64,000 nucleotides of DNA from Planctomycetota bacterium (GTDB lineage: Bacteria; Planctomycetota; SZUA-567; H5-PLA8), in assembly GCA_027493525.1 (NCBI GenBank), contig JAOSKN010000002.1:1645326-1709325 (forward strand), in the 5' to 3' direction. The notes beneath the pieces were generated by a model, which saw only the letters and a program-made list of their open reading frames with translations, had not been told where the DNA came from and searched no databases. The position numbers and the translations under genes were made by a program. Below are positions 44,811-51,780 of this stretch, piece after piece (within the stretch, counting starts at the first letter, position 1; the number at the start of each line of letters is the position of its first letter).

Positions 44811-45179
44811 ATGGAATCGACTCAAGCTCAAACTGCCCTGGAGCCCGCGATCTACGATCGAAAGGCGCTGCTTCAGCAGTTGGATGGCGACGAGTCCATC
44901 GTGCGCGAGTTGGAAGGCTCCTTCGCCGGCGACTGGCCCGAGTACGAGGCCACGCTGCGGGAGGCCGCGCGCGGCGGCGACGCCAAGGGCATGGAGTGGA
45001 TGGCCCACAAGGTCAAGGGTTCGCTCCGCGTCTTCCACGCCCAACGGGCCGCCGAGTGGGCCGAACGGATTGAACACTACGGCCGGCAGGGGCGCGCGAA
45101 GGAAGCCTGCCTCGCCCTGCCCGCGCTATGCGCCGAAGTTGGGCTGGTGCTGCAAGCCTTCCAGGATGCCCGCGGGTAA
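44811..45179 (+). CDS. Hpt (histidine phosphotransfer) domain protein
   Basis: 122 residues; single Hpt four-helix bundle. The phospho-accepting His66 is in MAHKVKGSLRVF, the Hpt consensus (HxxKGSxxxxG, with Val-Phe here). It shuttles phosphate between a hybrid kinase receiver and a response regulator. The following response-regulator gene starts 43 bases later, an obvious partner. No histidine kinase is adjacent, so the donor lies elsewhere. AAGGAGG at 44799-44805 fixes the ATG at 44811. Confidence 0.88.
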   Translation: MESTQAQTALEPAIYDRKALLQQLDGDESIVRELEGSFAGDWPEYEATLREAARGGDAKGMEWMAHKVKGSLRVFHAQRAAEWAERIEHYGRQGRAKEACLALPALCAEVGLVLQAFQDARG

Positions 45180-45222
45180 TTTCGGCGGCGTTGCAACGGA
45201 CCCCCGGATCGCGAGGTGCCCC

Positions 45223-45912
45223 ATGAAAGTCATGGCCTGCGACGACGACAAGATCACCCGCCTGCTGCTCTGCACGCAGCTCCGCAAATGGGGCCACGAG
45301 GTCGTGGAGGCCGCCTCCGGGGAAGAGGCGATCCAGATCATGACCGGCGCCGACGCCCCGCGCCTGGCCATCCTCGACTGGATGCTCCCCGGCATGCAAG
45401 GCCCGGAGGTCTGCGCCAAGCTCCGCGAACTGCGCGTCGAGAATCCGCCCTACCTGATCCTGCTCACCGGCAAGAACGAACAGGACGACCTCGTGCGCGG
45501 CTTCGACTCCGGCGCCGACGACTACATCGTCAAGCCCTTCCGCGAGGCCGAACTCCTCGCGCGCCTGCGCGCCGGCATCCGCATCCTCGACATGCAGCAG
45601 CGGCTCAGCGAGCGCGTCCACGCCCTCGAAAGCGCCCTCTCCAAGATCAAGGCCTTGCAGGGGCTGCTCCCGATCTGTGCCTGGTGCAAGAAGATCCGCG
45701 ACGACAAGAACTACTGGCAGAAGGTCGAAACGTACCTGGGCGAGCACACCGAGGCCCGCTTCACCCACTGCATCTGCCCCGAGTGCCGCGAGAAACAGGT
45801 CAACGAGTTCTATAAGAAAATCTCGAAGTCCGACATGCCCGCCGTGCCGACTTCGATGATCAAGCCCGCGCGCCTCGACGCGTCCAAGCCCAAGGGGCCG
45901 CCTGCGCCCTGA
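45223..45912 (+). CDS. Response regulator with C-terminal Cys-rich domain
   Basis: 229 residues. N-terminal receiver: Asp7/Asp8, phosphoacceptor Asp52 in AILDWMLPG, Thr82, and Lys104 in YIVKPF. Residues about 120-147 form a helical linker. The C-terminal domain reads LLPICAWCKKIRDDKNYWQ with Cys152/155, then HCICPECRE with Cys183/185/188; it looks like a small metal-binding module seen at the end of many regulators and PAS proteins. No DNA-binding domain, so the output is likely protein contact. It follows the Hpt gene by 43 bases. Confidence 0.88.
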   Translation: MKVMACDDDKITRLLLCTQLRKWGHEVVEAASGEEAIQIMTGADAPRLAILDWMLPGMQGPEVCAKLRELRVENPPYLILLTGKNEQDDLVRGFDSGADDYIVKPFREAELLARLRAGIRILDMQQRLSERVHALESALSKIKALQGLLPICAWCKKIRDDKNYWQKVETYLGEHTEARFTHCICPECREKQVNEFYKKISKSDMPAVPTSMIKPARLDASKPKGPPAP

Positions 45913-45950
45913 CCGGGCAAGACGCTGCCCCGAAGTCGAATCGGCTGGTC

Positions 45951-46116
45951 TAAGCGGCCTTGCGGTGCGAATTCAAGGAATATGCGCCGGTCATTTTGAC
46001 CGTGATCGAGGAGTGAGCGAGGAGCATATACGGAGAACATCTGCAACGAGCGAACGACGAAGAGCACGGTCAAAAGGGCCAAGCAGATACTTGAAAGCGC
46101 ACCGAAAGGCCGCTTA
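45951..46116. repeat. 166-bp hairpin element, copy 1
   Basis: Imperfect 27-bp terminal inverted repeats (45951-45977 and 46090-46116, 24 of 27 pairs, beginning TAAGCGGCCTT). Further inside, TTTTGACCGTG pairs with CACGGTCAAAA. The apical core (about 46016-46065, GAGGAGCATATACGGAGAAC and on) matches the core of the element at 62755-62919. No coding capacity; a non-autonomous mobile element or a structured RNA. Confidence 0.8.
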
Positions 46117-46168
46117 GGTGCAGTTGCCGCGAGCGAAACTGCGGTTGCACGGCGTGGGATCGCGCGAG

Positions 46169-46372
46169 TCAGGCGCCTTCGTCCTCGTCCTGGAGCCTTT
46201 GCAGCGCCTCGTTAAGCCGCTGCCGCGCGCACTGTTCGATATACGCCCGTTCGAAGCACCCGAAGCGCGTGGTCTCCTGCATCGTGTCCGCGATGGCCTT
46301 GATCGCCGCCGCGCGCAGGGACGCCTCCCGGTCCTGAACGACCTTGCGGAAAACCTGCGTTCCGATCTGCAT
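46169..46372 (-). CDS. Small protein, unknown
   Basis: 67 residues with no recognised family: helical, DREASLRAAAIKAIADTMQE then AYIEQCARQRLNEALQRLQ. The ribosome site AAGGAG lies 6-11 bases before the ATG at 46372, a good match. Cys-containing and no membrane segment. It stands alone between the hairpin element and the CNNM pseudogene. Confidence 0.6.
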   Translation of the reverse strand: MQIGTQVFRKVVQDREASLRAAAIKAIADTMQETTRFGCFERAYIEQCARQRLNEALQRLQDEDEGA

Positions 46373-46503
46373 CGTGTTCTCCTTCGCCTTGATAGGCGTG
46401 CCGGAGCGTAGAGGAAACCCGATGCCTCCTCGACCGGATTATTATAAAGTCCAGGTTCTCGATTCCAAACCCTTATGTGAAAAGAGGCTGTGAAAACATA
46501 CCC

Positions 46504-46967
46504 CTAAGGCACAGGTGCGTCCGGCCCTCCGGAAGAGAGCCCCTCGGACTCGCGTTGCCGCAGCGCCTTGAACAGCTTGACCCGGTGCTGGCGGCGTTGC
46601 TCCGCGCGCAACGAAGCCAGCGCCCGCATGTCGGTCGCCACGTCGTCCTCGCCCACGATCTCCACCCCCAGCAGCGTCTCGACGGCGTCCTCCAGCGAGA
46701 CCAGCCCCGCCGTCTGCCCGTACTCGTCCACCACCAGGAACAGGTGTTCCTGCCGGCGCAAGAATTCGTTGAGCACCTTGCTGACCGGCGTATGCTCGGG
46801 GATTGCATGCATCGGGGACGCCAGCTCGCGCAGCTTCACCGTCAGCCGCTCCTGGCCGTACGCCTCAAGGATCTCGTGGCGCAGCACCTTCCCGACCACC
46901 TCCTCGTCCGCGTACAGAGGAACGAGATCAGCAGCACCAGCAGCAAATAGAAGATCAGCAAGCCCAT
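46504..46967 (-). pseudogene. CNNM/CorC-type transporter gene with internal deletion
   Basis: The ATG at 46967 begins MGLLIFYLLLVLLISFLC, the first membrane helix of a DUF21 (CNNM/CorC/HlyC) protein. Eighteen codons on, the sequence jumps, out of frame, to VPLYADEEVVGKVLRHEILEA, which normally follows the DUF21 domain, and then to the CBS pair (PVSKVLNEFLRRQEHLFLVV, GQTAGLVSLEDAVETLLGVE). About 190 codons are missing, and the join changes the frame. The protein would have mediated Mg/Co efflux or a related function, and is now almost surely dead. Confidence 0.8.
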
Positions 46968-47072
46968 GGGCGCGGCTCCGCGGAGGAAATGAAGGCACTG
47001 GGGAAGGTAGGATAACGTTTGGAAGAGCGCTCAACAGCGCGGAACGCGAACGCCGGAATGTCGGAACCCGGC

Positions 47073-47585
47073 TTACTCCCGCTCCGGCGCCTGCGCCGTC
47101 TGGACGTTGCCGCGTCCGGGCGCGCCCTGGGAAGCCGCGTCCCGCGCCTCGACCCACTCCATGAACCGGTCCGCCTCCTCGCACTCCACGCCCAGCACGT
47201 AATGCCCGATCTCGTGCGCCAGGGTCCGGCGCATCGCGTGCAGGTCGCGCTTGACCACGTAAATCTCCCGCTTCTCCGCCCAGCACGCGCCCATCACGAC
47301 CTTGTTCTCTTTCTTCTCGGGCAGGCCGGTGAGGCCGCTGAGCAGGTTCGAGTCGGGCACGAGCAGCAGGTCGGGCATGCTGCGCTCCGGCAGCGCCATC
47401 CCGCGTTCCTTCGCGTACAGCCGCGCCAGGTCGGCCATCGCTTCCACGTCGGCGGACTTGAACGCCGCCGCGGGCGTCGCGCTCGGAGCGGCGGCTGCTT
47501 GCCTCGCCGCGCCCCGCCGCCACGGCGCCTGGCAGCCCGCCACGAGCAGGCACAGCAGCCCGGCCAGGAGGCGTCCGAAATGCAT
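47073..47585 (-). CDS. Lipoprotein with zinc-metalloprotease HExxH motif
   Basis: 170 residues. Signal peptide ending in lipobox LVAGC with Cys18. The C-terminal half carries HEIGH (His124, Glu125, His128) in RRTLAHEIGHYVLG, followed by EEADRFMEW which may supply the third ligand Glu. It looks like a small metallopeptidase of the M48/DUF type at the outer membrane; substrate unknown. The ATG at 47585 is chosen for its signal peptide and GGGTGAG upstream; the ATG at 47600 adds five residues. It precedes the CNNM pseudogene on the same strand. Confidence 0.78.
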   Translation of the reverse strand: MHFGRLLAGLLCLLVAGCQAPWRRGAARQAAAAPSATPAAAFKSADVEAMADLARLYAKERGMALPERSMPDLLLVPDSNLLSGLTGLPEKKENKVVMGACWAEKREIYVVKRDLHAMRRTLAHEIGHYVLGVECEEADRFMEWVEARDAASQGAPGRGNVQTAQAPERE

Positions 47586-48029
47586 CGCGCGCTCACCCAT
47601 GCGGCATCGGTCCGTGGACGATTGCGAAAGAAACCAACAGCTTAACGCGCTGAACCTCTCAAGTCATCCGGCTGCATGTGGATATTCGGGTAGGGTAGCA
47701 ACCCGCCCTTTGGCCATGCCGCTCCCAGCCGATCTTTCACCTCTGGGCTACGTTGTAGCCGCACGCACACTAGCCGCGGAATCTGGGAGTCCGGCCCGCG
47801 CCTTACGCGACCTACTCGGAGGATGGGATTCCAAGGAATCTTCTCGTCGGCGTGCTTTAGAATGGTCCTGATTCGCAACCTATTGTAGACAAGGGAATTA
47901 AAATGATTCCCCGCAAACTCAAACAGCTTCAATCCCTGTGGTGTATAACAAGTATAATAAGTTGAACAAGCAGTACAATCGAGGCCCGATCGACTCCAAG
48001 TGCCAGACCATAATAAAGGATAGAGAGCC
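47586..48029. other. Intergenic region, lower G+C
   Basis: 444 bases, clearly AT-richer than the flanks. It holds GGGAAT/ATTCCC arms at 47893-47910 and a TATAAT hexamer at 47953-47958. The -35 position (47930-47935) is poor. A 129-codon minus-strand frame covers most of it, but has no ribosome site or family resemblance. Nothing else is supported. Confidence 0.45.
47953..47958 (+). promoter_or_regulatory. Possible -10 box for the DNRLRE-thioredoxin gene
   Basis: Exact TATAAT 72 bases before the ATG at 48030. There is no good -35 at 17 bases, so support is weak. Confidence 0.3.
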
Positions 48030-50213
48030 ATGACCTATCAACGCGCGAGCCTCTTCCTCCCGGTGCGCTCCAGTCTCCGCTCGGTTCCCTGGGGCGCGGT
48101 CTGCCTCGCGCTGGCCGCCGCGAGCGCGTGGTCCGCGCGAGCCACCGAGGCTCAGGAGGATTTCCGCCGTATCGATGCCCCCGTTCCGCTCGTCGATACC
48201 TCCTGGGTTCCGCGCGAACTGAAAAAGGCCCCGCCCTTCAAGAGCGCGAACGTCCGCTACAACCTGTGGGTGCTGGGCGAAGGCCGCGGCTCGGCGATGG
48301 TGCTCGCCTGGGACGAATCCGGCGGCGCCGGGACCGGTTACGACACGCTCTACGCCGACAAGAACCTGAACGGCGACCTGACCGACGAGGGCGAGGCGTT
48401 CTTCTGCGAGAACTACGACAAGGCCAAGCACGCCAATCGCCTGCGCGAGAACTACGATCTCGGAGCCGTGAAGAGCGCCGACGGGTCCTGCACGGCCACC
48501 TTTAAGCTGAAGGCCGGCTACAAGGACGACTGCATCGAATACCCGTTCGAGATCTCGGTCGCCTCCGCCCGCGGCAACTTCGGCGTCGGCCCGCTCCCGG
48601 GCAACCTCAATCTCGCCTGGTCGAACGACCTCAAGACCGCGCCGGTGTACGTGCTCGGCGGCGAGGCCATGCCGGAGGTCAACGGCAAGAAGCCGGGCGA
48701 GAGCCTGGGGACCTGGACGGCCGGGCTCACCTACGACGCGTGGTATACGGTCAAGCTCTACGGCGGCGACGCGGAGACGCACCTGCGCTTCATCGGCGCG
48801 AAGGCCGGGATCGCTTCGCCGGCGACCTTCCTGCGGGTCAAGGACGGCCAGGGCGCGGTCGTCGAGGAGATCGCCTTCGTCGGCGGCTGCGTCTGCGGCG
48901 GCGGCTACGGCCAGCACCTCATGATCCCCAGCCGCGTCCCGCCGGGCCGGCACGAAGTGGTCGCCCGCACCAGGCGCACGCCCAACCTGGGCGGCAACGC
49001 CGATTTCATCTTCCCTGTCACGGTGGAGAACCCGGGCTACGGCAAGCCGCTCGTGGATCCCGCCCTCGCCGCGCTCAAGGCCCAATTCCCGTCGGCCCGG
49101 CTCGTCGCGCTGCGCCGCGCCGGCCCCGACCTGAAGCTCAGCCAGGCCGCGCCCGATGAGCCCCTCGCGTCCGCCGTCGTCGGCGACACCTACCTGATCG
49201 AAGATTCGCCGAGCTACTCCGACGAAGGCCACGATCAGCGCATGGTCGTCGGCTCGATGCAGGGCGACGGGCGCAGGCACCTGACCCACGCGCTCTTGCG
49301 CTTCGACCTCTCGGCCCTCCCCAGGGACGCCCGCATCCTCGGCGCGCAACTGCGCGTCACCATGCTCCAGACCAGCCAGTACGCCGAACTGAAAGACGGC
49401 GCGGCGCTCGAGGCCTACGCCATGCGCCGCGCGTGGATCGAAGCCCGCCGCGGTCCGGTCGCCACCGTCCCCGCCACCAACTGGCACGGCCCCGAACTCA
49501 TCTACACCGGGCCTCAGGGCAATCCGCCGGTGGTGCGCTGGGGCAAGCCCGGCGCCGAAGACACCGAGGCCGACCGCTTCCCCGAGCCCCTGGGCGCGGC
49601 GACCGCCGGGCCCTTCCCCAGGTTCCTCGAGCCCGCCGCGAACCCGAAGGATCCCAAGGCCCCGCGCGAACCCTGGCGCATGGTCGCCATCGAACTGACC
49701 GCGGCGGCGAAGCAGTGGCACGCCGGAACCCTGCCCAATCACGGCGTGCTCCTGAAGCTCAACGGCGCCGGCGCCGTCTACCTCTGCGCCAGCGAGTTCC
49801 CCGACTACCCCTTCCGGCCCACGCTGGTCCTGGCCTACGAAGGCGGCGAACCCCTCCGCGTTCCCGACGCCCCCGAAGAGAACCTGGTCCTCGCGCGCAA
49901 GCTCGCCGCCGAACGCCGCGTGCCCCTGGCCGTCGAGTTCTACGGCAAGCGCTGCGGCGCCTGTAAGCGCGCCGACGAGACCACTTTCGCCGACGAAGCC
50001 GTCAAGAAGGCGCTCCGCGAGCAGGTCCAGTTCGTGCGCCTGGACATCCAGGACTACGCGCAACTGGCGCAGGATCTGGGCGTCGCCGCCACCCCGGCGC
50101 TGGTCTTGCTCGATGCGCTGAAGGACGGCCCCGCCGGCAAGCAGAAGCTGATCGAGGGCGCGACCATCCTGGACAAGAACGCGCTGTTGGCGGCGCTCAA
50201 GCCCGGCCCCTGA
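48030..50213 (+). CDS. Secreted DNRLRE-domain protein with C-terminal thioredoxin domain
   Basis: 727 residues. A signal peptide (about 1-41) is followed by a domain with TLYADKNLNGDLTDEG, a calcium-type loop common in planctomycete exoproteins. The middle (about 385-560) has LIEDSPSYSDEG and LTHALLRFDLSALPRDARILGAQLRV, a DNRLRE beta-sandwich. The end (about 610-727) is thioredoxin-like: VPLAVEFYGKRCGACKRAD with Cys642/Cys645 and a cis-Pro in AATPALVLLD. The CGAC redox pair suggests a periplasmic or surface thiol-disulfide role. The ATG at 48030 follows AGGATAGAGAGCC. No partner gene lies nearby. Confidence 0.82.
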   Translation: MTYQRASLFLPVRSSLRSVPWGAVCLALAAASAWSARATEAQEDFRRIDAPVPLVDTSWVPRELKKAPPFKSANVRYNLWVLGEGRGSAMVLAWDESGGAGTGYDTLYADKNLNGDLTDEGEAFFCENYDKAKHANRLRENYDLGAVKSADGSCTATFKLKAGYKDDCIEYPFEISVASARGNFGVGPLPGNLNLAWSNDLKTAPVYVLGGEAMPEVNGKKPGESLGTWTAGLTYDAWYTVKLYGGDAETHLRFIGAKAGIASPATFLRVKDGQGAVVEEIAFVGGCVCGGGYGQHLMIPSRVPPGRHEVVARTRRTPNLGGNADFIFPVTVENPGYGKPLVDPALAALKAQFPSARLVALRRAGPDLKLSQAAPDEPLASAVVGDTYLIEDSPSYSDEGHDQRMVVGSMQGDGRRHLTHALLRFDLSALPRDARILGAQLRVTMLQTSQYAELKDGAALEAYAMRRAWIEARRGPVATVPATNWHGPELIYTGPQGNPPVVRWGKPGAEDTEADRFPEPLGAATAGPFPRFLEPAANPKDPKAPREPWRMVAIELTAAAKQWHAGTLPNHGVLLKLNGAGAVYLCASEFPDYPFRPTLVLAYEGGEPLRVPDAPEENLVLARKLAAERRVPLAVEFYGKRCGACKRADETTFADEAVKKALREQVQFVRLDIQDYAQLAQDLGVAATPALVLLDALKDGPAGKQKLIEGATILDKNALLAALKPGP

Positions 50214-50279
50214 GCGGCCTCTCAGTCCGAATCCCATTAAATGTGCCGCTCCATGGGCCGTGATCGAAGCGTGATCGCC

Positions 50280-50298
50280 GTAGCGCCGGCGTCCCGCC
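50280..50298. repeat. 19-bp direct repeat GTAGCGCCGGCGTCCCGCC, copies at 50280 and 50342
   Basis: Two exact copies, 50280-50298 and 50342-50360. The word is of the palindromic GC-rich type (core GGCGTCCCGCC). Confidence 0.7.
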
Positions 50299-50308
50299 GG
50301 CCCGCCGT

Positions 50309-50336
50309 GCCACGAGTCGGCGCAGCCGCCCCGTGC
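50309..50336. repeat. 28-bp palindromic repeat, copy 2
   Basis: Differs by two bases from 11835-11862. It lies between the two 19-bp repeats. Confidence 0.65.
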
Positions 50337-50729
50337 CTTTCGTAGCGCCGGCGTCCCGCCCGCCGTCCGAGTAACGCACCGCCCTTTTCGCCCCAGCGGG
50401 ACGAAAGAAATGTAGCCCCGAGTGCAACCCGGAGTGCGCAGGCCCAGACCTGCCCAACCCCCGGAGGGGCGGCAGGAAGCGGCGCCAGGCAGCAAGCAGC
50501 CGTGCGCTTGCCCCTTGCCGATGCGCGTCCGAAGGAGCTAGAATCTTCGCGTGTCGAAGAAGCCTTCGAAGCCGAAAATCCGCGCGTGAAGGACTGAATG
50601 AAACCATGAGCGCGAGCGGACGCCTGCCGGCGCGGAGCAAGTCAACAGCCCTTGCTCCGCGGCACCCGCTCCCGGCCACCCGCCATCGATCCGTCTGTTC
50701 GCGACTTCATTGCCTTTTCGATCCAGCAC

Positions 50730-50970
50730 GGCTGGTGGCACTGGTGGCACTGACTGAGGTTGGTTTTTGATCTGGCGCCACTGCGCTGCGGTACTCCGCA
50801 GCCAGTGCGAGGCGCGCACCCCGGATTCAACTCGCACGTAGACCCGAATGAAGTAACTTGAGTGGGCCGCGCGATCCGGACGGCGAAGCACTGGCTGCCT
50901 ACAGCCGCAGCCAGTGGCACCAATTCCTGGAAGGTACAAGGCGAGGCGAAGGGTGACAGTGCCACCAGCC
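50730..50970. repeat. 241-bp nested hairpin element
   Basis: Outer perfect 14-bp inverted repeat, GGCTGGTGGCACTG at 50730-50743 and its complement at 50957-50970. Inside are two more hairpins: 50779-50791 with 50796-50807, and CACTGGCTGC (50889-50898) with GCAGCCAGTG (50907-50916). No coding capacity. It lies just past the 3' end of the doc gene. Confidence 0.7.
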
Positions 50971-50979
50971 GCCTCGAAT

Positions 50980-51378
50980 TCACGATCCATCGATACTACT
51001 CGGCGAGAGCGCGGAAAAGGCGGCGAGTTCGCGCTTGCCGGCCTTTCCCGAGGCGACACGCAGGGTGATATCGACCAGGCCATCCACGTCGGCGCGAAGT
51101 CGGACCCCGTTCCAGTCCAGGAAGGTCAATGCGGCAACGGCGCCCGTGCGCTTGTTGCCGTCCACGAACGGATGGTTGCGGACGATGTGGTAGTGGTATG
51201 CGGCCGCCATCTCGAAGTGATCGCCGTGAAGGAAGGTCCCGCCGAAGGCGGAGCGTGCCTGAGCCACGGCAGAATCGATCAGACCGGGATCGCGCACCCC
51301 CCATTCCCCGCCGTAGCGCTCCATCAGTTTCCTGTGCAGGTATAGGACGTCTTCGATCCGCAGGAATTCCAAGCGCAT
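50980..51378 (-). CDS. doc: Doc/Fic-family toxin
   Basis: 132 residues. Fic core HPFVDGNKRTG (69-79), the HPFx[DE]GNxRxx motif; the size matches the P1 Doc toxin, which phosphorylates elongation factor Tu, rather than AMP-ylating Fic proteins. The first part, EFLRIEDVLYLHRKLMERYGG, is also Doc-like (death-on-curing). The ATG at 51378 is three bases after the antitoxin stop, so they share one transcript. Confidence 0.9.
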   Translation of the reverse strand: MRLEFLRIEDVLYLHRKLMERYGGEWGVRDPGLIDSAVAQARSAFGGTFLHGDHFEMAAAYHYHIVRNHPFVDGNKRTGAVAALTFLDWNGVRLRADVDGLVDITLRVASGKAGKRELAAFSALSPSSIDGS

Positions 51379-51381
51379 CGC

Positions 51382-51609
51382 TTACTCCGCGAGCTTCTTC
51401 AACCCGCGGCCAAACTTGCGATGGATCCGATCCAGCGATTTGTCCAGCCGTTTCTGCCGCTTCTTGTCGCGAACGGCTCGTACCACCAGAGCGTCGCCGT
51501 CCGTTACCAGCTCCAGCGGCGTGTCCGGGGTGATCTGCAGCAGCTCCAGAATGGGCTTGTCGATCACCAGCGCGTAGCTGTTTCCGTGCCGGGTCAGGGT
51601 CTTGGTCAT
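51382..51609 (-). CDS. AbrB/MazE-type antitoxin
   Basis: 75 residues. N-terminal SpoVT/AbrB swapped-hairpin DNA-binding fold (TKTLTRHGNSYALVIDKPILELLQI), then a basic helical tail (KKRQKRLDKSLDRIHRKFGRGLKK) that probably wraps and neutralises the toxin. Paired with Doc rather than the classical Phd. The ATG at 51609 has GGGAGG upstream. It likely represses its own operon through the palindrome at 51625-51643. Confidence 0.87.
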   Translation of the reverse strand: MTKTLTRHGNSYALVIDKPILELLQITPDTPLELVTDGDALVVRAVRDKKRQKRLDKSLDRIHRKFGRGLKKLAE

Positions 51610-51624
51610 GCAAGGCCTCCCTTC

Positions 51625-51643
51625 GTACATACAATGTATATAC
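51625..51643. promoter_or_regulatory. Palindromic operator of the toxin-antitoxin operon
   Basis: GTACATACAATGTATATAC, with eight of nine symmetric pairs about a central A, 16-34 bases upstream of the antitoxin ATG. Such a site suits AbrB-type autoregulation. Confidence 0.55.
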
Positions 51644-51780
51644 CAACGCGGGATGCTGCGCCAACCGCCTTCGCTCGCCGGCGCGGCATGCGGGCGCGAA
51701 GGATACGGCGCGCGGAACCCGCATCGGGCGGAGCCGCCTTTTCAGGGCCTCCCCGCCGCGCATCTTCGAGCCCAAGCCCG

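Larger units (their letters stand above)
50214..50979. other. Repeat-rich intergenic region
   Basis: 766 bases with no supported gene. The first part is a patchwork of dispersed GC repeats (50280-50298, 50309-50336, 50342-50360 and a stretch around 50394-50480 reading like a widespread 'agcccc gagtgcaaccc gg' repeat). The second part (50730-50970) is a nested-hairpin element listed separately. Confidence 0.55.

Noticed and set aside
46385..46503. tRNA-like GGTTCTCGATTCCAAAC
   Set aside because: No cloverleaf arms or acceptor stem can be placed around it.
47642..48031. 129-codon minus-strand ORF before the DNRLRE gene
   Set aside because: No ribosome site, no recognisable motif, AT-rich composition like a promoter region.
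50197..50679. 160-codon minus-strand ORF after the thioredoxin gene
   Set aside because: It is a translation of dispersed GC repeats (reads RRAGGTPALRR), not a protein family.
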